NCBI RefSeq assembly: GCF_004795035.1
Contig: NZ_SSBK01000010.1
Span: forward strand, 62,001-126,000
DNA: 64,000 nucleotides
Direction of reading: 5' to 3'
Origin: Streptomyces sp. A0958
GTDB taxonomy: Bacteria > Actinomycetota > Actinomycetes > Streptomycetales > Streptomycetaceae
The notes beneath the pieces were generated by a model, which saw nothing but the letters and a program-made list of their open reading frames with translations, did not search any database and was not told the origin of the DNA. The translations under genes and the position numbers were made by a program. Shown one piece after another: positions 40,364 to 48,836 of this stretch. The stretch's first letter is position 1, and each line of letters begins with the position of its first letter.

Positions 40364-42049
40364 TCAGCCGGCGTGGACCGCGAATCCGGAGAGCTGGGCA
40401 GCGGGCCACCCGCTGTTCGCGGTGAAGGTCAGCCGTACGAACCGGGGGGTGGCCGTCGCCGGGAGGGTGAGGGTGACGGAGTTGCCGGTGGCCGGGTCGA
40501 ACCTACGGTCCGCTGCGGCGAGCAGCTGGGCGAAGCCGCCACCGTCGGCGCTGCCCTGCACCGAGACGGTCTGGGTCCGGGCACTCCAGGCGCTGGAGGG
40601 CGGCAGGGTGAGAACGATCCGCCGCACGGCCGTCGCGGCTCCCAGATCCACCTGAATCCACTGCGGGAAGGCGTTGTTCGCCGACTCCCAGTAGCTGTCC
40701 GCATTGCCGTCCACCGCGTTGCTGGAGCCGTACACCTGGGTGTGGCTGCTCTCCGCGGTCGGACGCCGCAGGGCCAGGTCGGTGTCACCGCCGGAGCCCG
40801 TGGTCGTCGGCGGGGTGGGGCGGACCGGGGTGAGGGCGATCAGGCCCTTGAGCATGCGTCCGCCGTCACCGGTCAGGCGGAGGTAGTAGTCGGACGAGCA
40901 GGCGGTGCCGTCCTCGTCCAGGGCCAGGAAACCCGACCCTGTGGGTGTCCAGGCCTGGGACTCCGCGGTCTTGGCGATCTGGTTGCCCTCGTTGTACTCG
41001 TCGAACATCGATATGTAGATGCCCTGCACCCCGGCCCGGCACATGTTGTAGAACTGGCGCCACATGAAATCGCCGTGCGCGCGCTGACGGGCGGACACGT
41101 CACCGGGCAGCACGCACGGCTGGTAGTCGATGCCGTGCGCGGCGCAGTCCGCCTGATCGCCGACCGTGTAGGTGGTGTAGGCGTTGTCGGCGTCCGCGGA
41201 GTTGCCGATGGCGCCGATCATCCAGGGCGAGATCATGTCGAAGGCGTGGTACACGTCCGCATAGCCGGCGCGGCTGCCCGCACCGCCGGTGCGCCACTCG
41301 CGGGGCACTCCTCCGATGACGTAACAGCCCTGCTCCGTGAACCAGTTGATGACGTCCAGGCACGCTTCGGGGGAGAACGGGTGGTTGGCGTCGTTGAAGC
41401 CGAAGCCCCAGACGCACACCACCGGCCGGCCGTTCTGGGTGGCGTACTGAGGTGAGGACGTGTGCGCCTTCATCTTGTCCGTCCAGTCGGCCTTGATCTC
41501 CGACCGCATACCGGTCCAGCCGGTGACGTCGTACATCACGTAGAACTTCACGCCCTGCGACTCCGCCGCGGACCGCACCTTCGCGGCCATCGCGTCGCGG
41601 GTCGGACCCTCGCCGCCGGTCGGGTTGAAGCGCTGGAGCGCAGCGGTGTCGATGCCGTACTGCCGCATCCACCGGAAGTGGGTGTCGACGGTCTGCTGGT
41701 CGTAGGAGGAGAAGAGCGTCGCCGGCTGACCGTTGCCGAGGTTGTCGTAAGCGGTGCGGTAGTCGTGCGTGTACTCCCGCATGTCGGGCCAGCACTTGAT
41801 GCCGGTGTTCGAGGGGGACGGCGACCGGCTCCAGTCCTGGGTCCAGTGCCACCAGCCGTTGATCGGCGCTCCGTCACCGCCACAGGCGAACCAGCCCTGG
41901 TAGCCGACGGTGACCTTGCCCACCACATCTCCCGGCGGACTGCCGGCCGCCGCCGCGGGCCCGGCGAGGGCGGTCTGTACGCCCCCGACCGTCGCGATGG
42001 CGCCGGTCGAGAGGGCGGCTTGCAGAAGCTTGCGGCGCGTCAAACCCAT
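40364..42049 (-). CDS. GH71/99-like glycoside hydrolase with C-terminal discoidin module (Tat-secreted)
   Basis: A 561-residue exported protein. A twin-arginine signal (TRRKLLQAALSTGA, cleavage near residue 36) leads to a GH71/GH99-like barrel (about 45-400). That barrel shows KVTVGYQGWFACGGDG, HFRWMRQYGIDTAALQRF, VKFYVMYDVTGW and YISMFDEYNEGNQIAK. A short Pro/Thr linker leads to an F5/8C module (about 425-561). The module is closely similar to the first module of the convergent GH87 enzyme (SYWES, FPQWIQVDLG, SVQGS, LTFTANSGWPAAQLS). GH71 members act on alpha-1,3-glucan and GH99 on alpha-mannosides. The ATG at 42049 follows GGAGGAG. Confidence 0.85.
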   Translation of the reverse strand: MGLTRRKLLQAALSTGAIATVGGVQTALAGPAAAAGSPPGDVVGKVTVGYQGWFACGGDGAPINGWWHWTQDWSRSPSPSNTGIKCWPDMREYTHDYRTAYDNLGNGQPATLFSSYDQQTVDTHFRWMRQYGIDTAALQRFNPTGGEGPTRDAMAAKVRSAAESQGVKFYVMYDVTGWTGMRSEIKADWTDKMKAHTSSPQYATQNGRPVVCVWGFGFNDANHPFSPEACLDVINWFTEQGCYVIGGVPREWRTGGAGSRAGYADVYHAFDMISPWMIGAIGNSADADNAYTTYTVGDQADCAAHGIDYQPCVLPGDVSARQRAHGDFMWRQFYNMCRAGVQGIYISMFDEYNEGNQIAKTAESQAWTPTGSGFLALDEDGTACSSDYYLRLTGDGGRMLKGLIALTPVRPTPPTTTGSGGDTDLALRRPTAESSHTQVYGSSNAVDGNADSYWESANNAFPQWIQVDLGAATAVRRIVLTLPPSSAWSARTQTVSVQGSADGGGFAQLLAAADRRFDPATGNSVTLTLPATATPRFVRLTFTANSGWPAAQLSGFAVHAG

Positions 42050-42344
42050 CTGGGTGCTCCTCCGGCTAGGTCAACTCCCGCCGTAGCCAGCCTGCTTGGG
42101 CAGTCGGCAGGTCGGGACTCGATGCCGGGGATCGTAACGACGCGGGAGAGTGCGCGCAATAGACTGCTCCAACTCTGAAATTAGCTACCTGTGTATTGCA
42201 AAAGAGTGTGACGGTGGCTGAGTGGCGTACTCGGGGCGGGCGAAGGCCGCGACGCGGAGCCCACCGACTCGCCGGGTCGACCCCGACGGACCACCGGCAG
42301 ACAGGCCGTTCCCACGACCGGGGCGCCCCCGCAACCGCGGCTGC
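42050..42344. promoter_or_regulatory. promoter region of GH71/99-like gene
   Basis: About 295 bp without an intact gene. The segment 42155-42215 is markedly AT-rich and probably contains the minus-strand promoter. The remainder up to 42344 is G/C-rich with no credible start or ribosome site. Confidence 0.4.
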
Positions 42345-42660
42345 TCAGCCGCTCGTGTCACTGGCCGAGTTGAGCCACGCGCCGATCCTCGGCAGCGCCT
42401 CGGGCCCGCTGATCTCCTCCAGGGAGCCGACGAGACCCGCTATGGAACCGGCCCCGCAGTGATGCCCGCCAGGCGGCGTCGGCGGCGGCCACGGGGCGGG
42501 CGATGGGGCACGGCTTCGCGCACTTCTCGGGTGGCGTCCCGAAGGGGCCCCGCCGACGGATCTCGGCGCAGACGAAGGCCGAGCCGGCGCCGTCCGCGGC
42601 CTGCGCCACGTCCAGGACCGTGATCCGTCGACGGCCTGCGCCACGTCCGGGCCGTGATCG
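42345..42660 (-). pseudogene. frameshifted small gene relic
   Basis: Reading the minus strand from about 42625, one frame gives ITVLDVAQAADGAGSAFVCA followed by IRRRGPFGTPPEKCAKPCPI. Strong third-position G/C bias continues to about 42470. The bias then moves to a second frame reading AGLVGSLEEISGPEALPRIG and stopping at 42345. The Cys-x3-Cys pair in the first part is the only motif; I do not recognise the family. A 16-bp direct repeat (GGCCTGCGCCACGTCC at 42598 and 42633) sits at its 5' end. Confidence 0.45.
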
Positions 42661-42741
42661 GTCCGGGTAAAATCGGGGGCAACGGATATCCGAGTTTTCG
42701 GTGACGGGGTGGCCGTACTCGGCTCACGGAAGGGCTCGACC

Positions 42742-43485
42742 ATGAAGATCACGGTCATCGGCGGTACCGGTCTGATCGGTTCCCAGCTCGTGTCCAGGCT
42801 TCGCGAGGCCGGCCACGCAGTGGTGCCCGCATCCCTGTCGACCGGAGTCGACCTGCTCACCGGGGCAGGGCTCGACAAGGTGCTCGAAGGCGCGGAGACG
42901 GTCGTCAACGTGACGAACTCGCCCACGTTCGATGCCGCGTCCCCAGACTTCTTCCGCACGAGCATGGGGCACCTGCTGACGGCGGGCGAGCAGGCCGGCG
43001 TGCAGCACCAGGTCATTCTCTCGATCGTCGGCGTCGACCGGGTCCCCCAGCTGGACTACTACCGGGCGAAGACGCTCCAGGAGGAACTCCTGCGCAACGG
43101 ACCCACCGCGTACTCGATCGTGCGTGCCACGCAGTTCTTCGAGTTCATGGACGCGGTCCTGTCGTGGACCTCCGACGAGGAGACCGTGCGCCTCCCCGCC
43201 ACGCGCCTCCAGCCCATCGCGACGGCCGACGTGGTCGCCGCCCTCGCCGACGTCGCCACCGCCCCGCCGCTCAACGGCACGGCCGATGTCGCCGGCCCCG
43301 ACGTCTTCCCCCTCGACGAGCTCGGGCGTCTCACGCTCGCCGCCCGCCAGGACCGGCGCACCGTCGTCACCGACAACGAGGCGGGCATGTTCGCCGCCGT
43401 CGACGGTGACGTCCTCGTCGCGGGCCCCGGCGCACGCCTCGCCTCCACCTCGTACAGGCAGTGGCTCGCCGCCGGTCCCCGCTGA
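42742..43485 (+). CDS. NAD(P)-binding atypical SDR (NmrA/YwnB-like)
   Basis: A 247-residue Rossmann-fold protein of the extended/atypical short-chain dehydrogenase group. The nucleotide loop is ITVIGGTGLIGSQLV (3-17, GGTGxxG), with VVPASLSTGVDLLTG where the NADPH-selecting Arg/Ser usually lies, and YYRAKTLQEELLRNG as the YxxxK-like segment. It resembles NAD(P)H-quinone oxidoreductase-like redox sensors. The ATG at 42742 follows GGAAGGG; an upstream ATG at 42709 lacks one. A strong terminator follows. Confidence 0.87.
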   Translation: MKITVIGGTGLIGSQLVSRLREAGHAVVPASLSTGVDLLTGAGLDKVLEGAETVVNVTNSPTFDAASPDFFRTSMGHLLTAGEQAGVQHQVILSIVGVDRVPQLDYYRAKTLQEELLRNGPTAYSIVRATQFFEFMDAVLSWTSDEETVRLPATRLQPIATADVVAALADVATAPPLNGTADVAGPDVFPLDELGRLTLAARQDRRTVVTDNEAGMFAAVDGDVLVAGPGARLASTSYRQWLAAGPR

Positions 43486-43494
43486 GAGGGGAAG

Positions 43495-43541
43495 GGCGGC
43501 CACGCGGTGCGGGCCCCGAGCCCCGGCACCGCGTGGCCGCC
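43495..43541. terminator. terminator hairpin
   Basis: A perfect 16-bp stem: GGCGGCCACGCGGTGC (43495-43510) pairs with 43526-43541 around a 15-nt loop, between the SDR gene and the convergent GH25 relic. Confidence 0.88.
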
Positions 43542-43572
43542 GTCCGTTCCCGGGAGACGGCTCAGTCGTGCG

Positions 43573-44050
43573 TCACGGCGTGTTGTTGGCCAGCGCCAGC
43601 AGCCGGCCGGCGTCACCGCTGAACCGGTCGCGGTCCACGGCCCCCGAAATGCCGCTCACCGAAACGGAGTCGGTGTACTGCCAGAAGGTCCAGTACGGGA
43701 AGCCCTTCGGGGTGGTGGGGCTCGCCGCACTCGTCCAGTGCGCGGCGAACAGCGGGCTGCGCGCGGACATGCCGCTCCAGCCGCCCGTGCAGGAGTTCCA
43801 CCAGCTCGCGCTGGTGTAGATGACGACGTCGCGCCCCGTCTTGGCCTTGTACGTGTTGTAGAAGTCCAGAATCCACGACTGCATCGCCGAGGCCGACTTG
43901 CCGTAGCAGCCGCCTTCGAGGTCGAGCATGCCGGGAAGCGTCAGGCTGTCCCGCGACCAGGCCCGGCCGTGCCCGGCGAAGTACGTGGCCTGCGCCGCGC
44001 CGCTGGACAGGTTGGGGCGGGCGAAGTGGTAAGCGCCCCGGATCACCGAA
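43573..44050 (-). pseudogene. GH25 lysozyme, 5'-truncated
   Basis: The C-terminal two thirds of a secreted GH25 muramidase remain: IRGAYHFARPN, GMLDLEGGCYG (the catalytic Asp/Glu pair), YTSASWWNSCTGGW, FWQYTDSVSVSG, ending at 43573. The signal peptide and first catalytic strand (GIDVSxxQ) are missing. Upstream of about 44050 the frame continues only as Arg/Ser-rich antisense of the neighbouring Lrp gene, so no proper start exists. The break coincides with the break in that gene, implying one deletion removed both 5' ends. Confidence 0.8.
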
Positions 44051-44662
44051 GGCCCGGCGCCCCTGGCCTCACTGGGCCGCCTGCCGCACATCACCCACAT
44101 CGACGCACACCGGCTCCTGCGCCCCGTCATGGACCGCCGGTGGATCGGCCGCACCCTGGCGCTCACCGACGAACAGATCGCCGCGCTGACGCCGGCCGCC
44201 ACCGAGGAAGCCCAGCCGGTGGAGCTCACCGACCTCGACCGTCGGCTGCTGCCCGCCCTCGCCGCGGACGGCCGCGCCGCCTACCCGGATCTTGCCCGGC
44301 AGGTCGGCTGGTCGGAATCCGCCGTCCGCCGCAGGCTGCACGAACTGCGCCGCTCCGGCGTCCTCCAGCTCGACGTCGAAATCGTCTCGGGGCTGTTCGG
44401 CTTCTTCGTGCAGTGCATGCTCTGGCTGACCGTCGCACCCGGCCGCCTCGGCGGCGTCGCCCGGGCACTGGCCGACGACGCCGAAGCGGCCTTCGTCGGC
44501 ACCACGACGGGCCCCCACAACCTGGTCGCCATCGCCGTCTGCCGGGACACCGCCGCTCTCGACACCTACCTCACCGAACGCATCGGCCTGCTCGACGGCG
44601 TCGACCGCCTGGAGTCCGCGCTCATCACGTCCTACGTCAAACGCGCCGCCCCGGAGCCCTGA
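44051..44662 (+). pseudogene. Lrp/AsnC-family regulator, N-terminally truncated (possible start 44129)
   Basis: The coding signal begins at about 44051 (LASLGRLPHITHIDAHRLLRPV) without any start codon, so the gene has lost its 5' part. An internal ATG at 44129 could still give a 177-residue protein. That protein would hold an AsnC helix-turn-helix (about 33-75, DLARQVGWSESAVRRRLHELRRSGVL) and a RAM ligand domain (about 85-170). Streptomyces relatives are often about 330 residues with two HTH-RAM units, so this would be the second unit. There is no clear ribosome site at 44129. Whether it is expressed is open. Confidence 0.65.
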
Positions 44663-44690
44663 GAGGCGGCCCGGCGCGCCCGCCGGCCGG

Positions 44691-45461
44691 TCAGCGTTCC
44701 GGCGCGGCCTGCGTCAGCTCGGGCTCCAGTCCCTCGGCCACGTCGCTGCGGCCGCGCCCCGAGTCGGCGCGCCAGGCCTCGAACGCCCAGCCGGTCGACG
44801 CCACCACGGCGAGCCCGAGCAGCCAGCCCCCGACCACATCACTGAACCAGTGCACACCGAGCGCGACCCGGGTGAAGCCCACACCCAGCACCGAGAGCAC
44901 CGCCACCCCCCAGCACAGCGCCCGGCCGCGACGGGGCACCAGCGGGAGCAGGACGAGCAGCAGCACGGCGAACGACGTCGTGGCGGTCATCGCGTGCCCC
45001 GACGGGAACGAGAAGCCGGGCGCCCGCGCCACCGGGTCCGCCAAGGACGGCCTGGCCCGCTCGACCACCGTCTTGACCAGCAACCCGGTCAGGCCGCCGG
45101 CCACCGCCGTCACCGCACTCCAGGCCGCCAGCCGCCAGGCCCGCCGGTACAGCAGCCACCCCGTCAGCAGCGCGACCGCGCAGCGCAGCGTCAGCGGGTC
45201 CCAGACCCGGTCCGACAGGAAGCGCAGCGCGCTCGTCCAGGCCGGATGGTCCAGCGCGGTGCGGTGCAGATGCCCCGCCGCACCCGAGTCCACCGCGCGC
45301 AGCGGCCGCCAGTGCCCCTCGACGAGGACCAGCACCAGAGCGAACGGCACCGCGGACAGTGCGGCGACGGCGGCGGCGCCCAGCAGGCGAACGCCGAACG
45401 CGCGGTCCGCCGCCCGGCGCCGCCGCTCACGCAGCAGCCGTGTGGTGGCTCGTACAACCAT
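44691..45461 (-). CDS. PAP2-family membrane phosphatase
   Basis: A 256-residue integral membrane phosphatase with about six helices. The three PAP2 signature parts are visible: KTVVERARPS (KxxxxxxRP), FPSGHAM (PSGH), and RVALGVHWFSDVVGG (SRxxxxxHxxxD type). It probably dephosphorylates undecaprenyl pyrophosphate or phosphatidic acid. Its ATG (45461-45459) follows directly on the TGA of the BrkB gene (TGAATG), so it is the last gene of a three-gene operon. Confidence 0.9.
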   Translation of the reverse strand: MVVRATTRLLRERRRRAADRAFGVRLLGAAAVAALSAVPFALVLVLVEGHWRPLRAVDSGAAGHLHRTALDHPAWTSALRFLSDRVWDPLTLRCAVALLTGWLLYRRAWRLAAWSAVTAVAGGLTGLLVKTVVERARPSLADPVARAPGFSFPSGHAMTATTSFAVLLLVLLPLVPRRGRALCWGVAVLSVLGVGFTRVALGVHWFSDVVGGWLLGLAVVASTGWAFEAWRADSGRGRSDVAEGLEPELTQAAPER

Positions 45462-46415
45462 TCATGCTCCCGGGTCGTCGTGGACGGGACCGGGCCGGCG
45501 GGCGCGGGCAGCCTCCAGCTGCGCCGCGAAGGACAGCCCGAGGAAGAGGGCTATGGAGGTCAGATAGGCCCACAGCAGGAGCGACATGAAGGCGCTCAAC
45601 GGGCCGTAGACCGTGTCGAAGGAGCCGCTGAGGGAGAGGTAGAGGCTGAGCAGCCAGGTCAGCGCGGTCCACAGCACCAGATAGAGGGCCGCCCCGAACG
45701 CCAGCCACGTGTAACCGGGCTGCTTGCGGCGCGGGGAGCGGCGGAAGATCGCGCTCGCCGAGAGAAGCGCGAGCAGCAGCCCGCACGGCCAGCGCAGGAG
45801 GTCCCAGGTGGTCCTGGCCGTGTCACCGAGACCGTAGACCGTCGCGGCGGCCGTGACGAGGTCGCCGCCCACCACCATCAGGATGAACCCGAGCCCCAGC
45901 GGGATGCCGGCGGTCAGGGACATCACCAGGCCCCGGAAGTACTTCAGGTGGAACGGCCGGTCGCGCTCGATCCCGTAGATGCGGTTCGCCCCGCGCTCGA
46001 TCTGGCACATCGCCGTCGTGACGTTGACCAGCGAGAAGAGCAGGCCGAACCAGAGGGTGAGCTGCGCCCCCTCCCCGGCGCGCCGGCGGCTTCGGTCGAG
46101 CGCGTCTTCCACCACTTCGGCGCTCGGACCGGCGGTGATGCGATGGATCGTCAGCTCCGCGAGCCTGCCCACGTTCTCGGTGTGCAGCGAAGCCGAGAGG
46201 CCGACGAACGCGATGACCAGCGGGATGACGGCCAGCACCGTCTGGAGCGCGAGGGCTCGTGAATGGCTGAAGCCGTCGGCGTACCGGAAGCGTACGAACG
46301 AGTCGCGCACCAGCGGCCAGCGTCCGTAGCGGCGCAGTGAGGCCAGCGCCTCGTCCGCGGTGAGTTCGTCGCCCGCCATGTCGCGGGTCTGCGGAACCCG
46401 GGTCGCGGTGCCCAT
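45462..46415 (-). CDS. YihY/BrkB-family membrane protein
   Basis: A 317-residue multispanning inner-membrane protein of the YihY/virulence factor BrkB family, with six predicted helices. Family segments seen are FSHSRALALQTVLAVIPLVIAF, TAMCQIERGANRIYGIERDR, and YTWLAFGAALYLVLWTALTW near the C-terminus. Recent work links the family to phospholipid movement between membrane leaflets; older names (ribonuclease BN) are wrong. It is joined by TGAATG junctions to the fusion enzyme before it and the PAP2 gene after it. Confidence 0.92.
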   Translation of the reverse strand: MGTATRVPQTRDMAGDELTADEALASLRRYGRWPLVRDSFVRFRYADGFSHSRALALQTVLAVIPLVIAFVGLSASLHTENVGRLAELTIHRITAGPSAEVVEDALDRSRRRAGEGAQLTLWFGLLFSLVNVTTAMCQIERGANRIYGIERDRPFHLKYFRGLVMSLTAGIPLGLGFILMVVGGDLVTAAATVYGLGDTARTTWDLLRWPCGLLLALLSASAIFRRSPRRKQPGYTWLAFGAALYLVLWTALTWLLSLYLSLSGSFDTVYGPLSAFMSLLLWAYLTSIALFLGLSFAAQLEAARARRPGPVHDDPGA

Positions 46416-48155
46416 TCACTCACCGCCCGACGGCAGGAGCACGGTCAGGGCCCCGGGCCGCACCTCGGCGACGAGCCGGCGCCCCGTGTCCACCGGGTCG
46501 CCGTCGATCTCCCGCGACTGCCGCGACCCGAAGCGGAGTTCGGCGCGGCGGAAGGTGAAGTACTCCACGGGCGTTCCCGTGCCGTCACTCCGGGAAGAAG
46601 AGGGGCGGAGCGGTTTCGTGCGTCCGCGCAGCACCGCCCCGACGGCACGCAGCCAGCCCCCCGGCCCGTGCGGGTCGAACACGGCCAGGTCGAGCAGCCC
46701 GTCGTCGGGCCGGGCGGACGGGACGAGCGTGGCCCCGCCCTGCACATCGCCGATGTTCGCGAGGAGCACCATGCGTGCCGTACGGCGCAGGACCGGCCCG
46801 CCGTCCAGCCGGATCGACACCGACATGCGCGGCGCCCGCAGGCTGCTGACCCCGGCCACCACGTACGCGGGCCAGCCGATCGCGGCCTTCGCCGCACTGC
46901 CGGTGTTCTCCAGCATCGCGGCGTCCAGACCCGCACCGGACATCGCGGTGAAGTGGGTGGCCGGGAGCGAGTCGCCCCCGATCCGCCCGAGGTCGATCCG
47001 GTGCTCGGAGCCCGACAGCGCGGCGGCCAGCGCCTCGGCCGGTCCGGCCAGCAGCCCGAGATTGCGGGCCAGCAGATTACCGGTGCCACAGGGCACCACG
47101 GCCAGCGCAGTCCCCGTACCGGCCAGCCGGTCGGCCACGGCCCGGACCGTGCCGTCACCGCCGCACACCACCACCAGCGACGCGCCTTCGCGCACCGCCG
47201 CTGCCGCCTGACCGCCGCCCGGATCATCGGCGGTCGTGGAGACGAACCGTGGCGCGTGACGGCCGTGTTGCTCCAGGACGAGCCGCAACGTCTCGCGCTG
47301 CTCGTCCTCGGTCACGGTCGGGTTGACGATGACGACCGTGTGGCCCGAGACCCGCTCCGCCCGCTCGGCCGCCGCCTCCAGCGCCACCTCCATGGCGTTC
47401 TCCGGCACCGGTGCGGGACTCGTGCCCTCGGCCAGCAGCGCCCGGCCCGCCACCAGCAGGGACAGCGCCCCGTTCAGCAGGCCGCCGAGTACGTCGGTGG
47501 GATGGTGCATCCCCCGGTAGAGCCTGGCCACCGCCACGAGCAGCGGCAGGAGCAGCAGCAGGGCGACGACGGCCTTCCGCAGGCGGCTTCGCCCGCCGGG
47601 CAGCAGGGCCAGTACGGCGAGGCCCGCGTAGAGAGCGGTCGCGGCGCCCGTGTGACCGGAGGTGTAACTCGCCGTCGGCGGCGAGGCGTCGAGGCGGTCC
47701 ACATCCGGCCGGTCACGGTCCACGGACACGCTGATGATCAGGAACACCAGGGACTGGAGGGCGACGGCGACGGCGAGGAAGACGGCCTGCCGCCACCTCG
47801 GCAGCCGGGGGAGCACGACCAGGCCCAGACAGGCCAGTACGGTGATGACGACCACCGTCACGGTGTTGCCGGCCTCGGACGCGACGAACGACGCATCGGT
47901 CAGCGCGCCCGTCCGCACCTTCTCCAGCCCCTCGTTGATCCCGTCCTCGACGCTCAGCGGCCATATCCCGCGAGCGGGCCCGGCGACCAGGAGCCCGAAA
48001 CCCACCATCAGCGCCGTCTGGCCGACGGCCAGCGCACCGAGGCGCGCGGCGGCCGCGCAGAAGCCGCTCGTCAGAGCGGGCGAACGGCCGGGCTCGGGGA
48101 CGGTACAGGGCTCCGCCGTCGGGCGGAGGGGTCTTTCCGGCTGGGTGGCAGGCAT
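46416..48155 (-). CDS. bifunctional PAP2 phosphatase / diacylglycerol kinase
   Basis: A 579-residue fusion. The N-terminal half (about 25-255) is a PAP2 phosphatase with several helices: SVDRDRPDVDRLD, SYTSGHTGAATALY and RLYRGMHHPTDVLGG give the three signatures. The C-terminal half (about 285-570) is a DAGK/lipid kinase: VVIVNPTV, CGGDGTVRAVADRLAG (GGDGT nucleotide motif) and VPCGTGNLLARNL. The two activities interconvert phosphorylated and free lipid, pointing to phosphatidic acid or a similar lipid pool. The ATG at 48155 follows GGGGAG. It is the first gene of the operon. Confidence 0.93.
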   Translation of the reverse strand: MPATQPERPLRPTAEPCTVPEPGRSPALTSGFCAAAARLGALAVGQTALMVGFGLLVAGPARGIWPLSVEDGINEGLEKVRTGALTDASFVASEAGNTVTVVVITVLACLGLVVLPRLPRWRQAVFLAVAVALQSLVFLIISVSVDRDRPDVDRLDASPPTASYTSGHTGAATALYAGLAVLALLPGGRSRLRKAVVALLLLLPLLVAVARLYRGMHHPTDVLGGLLNGALSLLVAGRALLAEGTSPAPVPENAMEVALEAAAERAERVSGHTVVIVNPTVTEDEQRETLRLVLEQHGRHAPRFVSTTADDPGGGQAAAAVREGASLVVVCGGDGTVRAVADRLAGTGTALAVVPCGTGNLLARNLGLLAGPAEALAAALSGSEHRIDLGRIGGDSLPATHFTAMSGAGLDAAMLENTGSAAKAAIGWPAYVVAGVSSLRAPRMSVSIRLDGGPVLRRTARMVLLANIGDVQGGATLVPSARPDDGLLDLAVFDPHGPGGWLRAVGAVLRGRTKPLRPSSSRSDGTGTPVEYFTFRRAELRFGSRQSREIDGDPVDTGRRLVAEVRPGALTVLLPSGGE

Positions 48156-48385
48156 GAGGCTCCCCGTGGTCGGCGCCGCGCCGCGGCACTGGCGGCGCGG
48201 GAGGGTTCGGCCCTCCCGGTGAACCGCCGTCTGCCCCGTAATCCGGCCGCCAGGCATGCCCGCGCACCCACCGGCTCACGGCCGGAGCGTCGCTCCGACC
48301 AGCGCCGCCCGGGTGTGTCCCCGGGCGGCGAGGGTACGCGGAACGAGGTCCGGAGGAACAAGTACCCGCGAACAGGAGGTTGGTC

Positions 48386-48766
48386 ATGGCGGTGCCGAAA
48401 ACGGGCCTGTTGGTGCTGGACTGCGCCGAGCCCAAGGAACTGGCGGACTTCTACGCCGCGTTGCTCGGCGCGGAGGTCCGCGTCGGACACGAGCCCGACA
48501 TCGTCGAGGTGGTGGGGGGCGCCGGGGTACACCTCGCCATCCGCAGGGACCACGGGTACGCCCCGCCGAGCTGGCCGAGGCCCGACGACTCCCAACAGGC
48601 CCACCTGCGCATCCTGGTGGCGCGCGAGGACATCGACGAGGCGGAGCGCGAGGCGGTCGGTCTCGGCGCGCGTCCCCTGGACACGAAGAACAACGGCGGT
48701 GTCCGTGACGCCCGGCTCTACTCCGACCCCGCCGGCCACCCCTTCACGCTGGCCACACCGGCGTAA
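48386..48766 (+). CDS. VOC-family (glyoxalase-like) protein
   Basis: A 126-residue glyoxalase/bleomycin-resistance-fold protein. The opening KTGLLVLDCAEPKELADFYAALLGAEV and the closing RLYSDPAGHPFTLATPA are characteristic of the Glyoxalase_6 type common in actinobacteria. The ATG at 48386 stands behind AGGAGGT. The ligand is unknown. The SRPBCC gene follows after 70 bp on the same strand and may be co-transcribed. Confidence 0.9.
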   Translation: MAVPKTGLLVLDCAEPKELADFYAALLGAEVRVGHEPDIVEVVGGAGVHLAIRRDHGYAPPSWPRPDDSQQAHLRILVAREDIDEAEREAVGLGARPLDTKNNGGVRDARLYSDPAGHPFTLATPA

Positions 48767-48836
48767 CGACACACCGGGCACCCGCCTCCCCTCCGCGAAC
48801 CCCCCACCCCCGCACCCCTACCAAGAAGGAGCTTTC

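Noticed and set aside
43507..45567. 686-residue plus-strand open frame
   Set aside because: It crosses the GH25 relic, the AsnC gene in another frame, and the PAP2 gene in antisense. No motif or ribosome site.
46668..48836. Long plus-strand frame running into the SRPBCC gene
   Set aside because: Only the last 143 residues (from 48837) are real. The rest is antisense of the PAP2-DAGK fusion.
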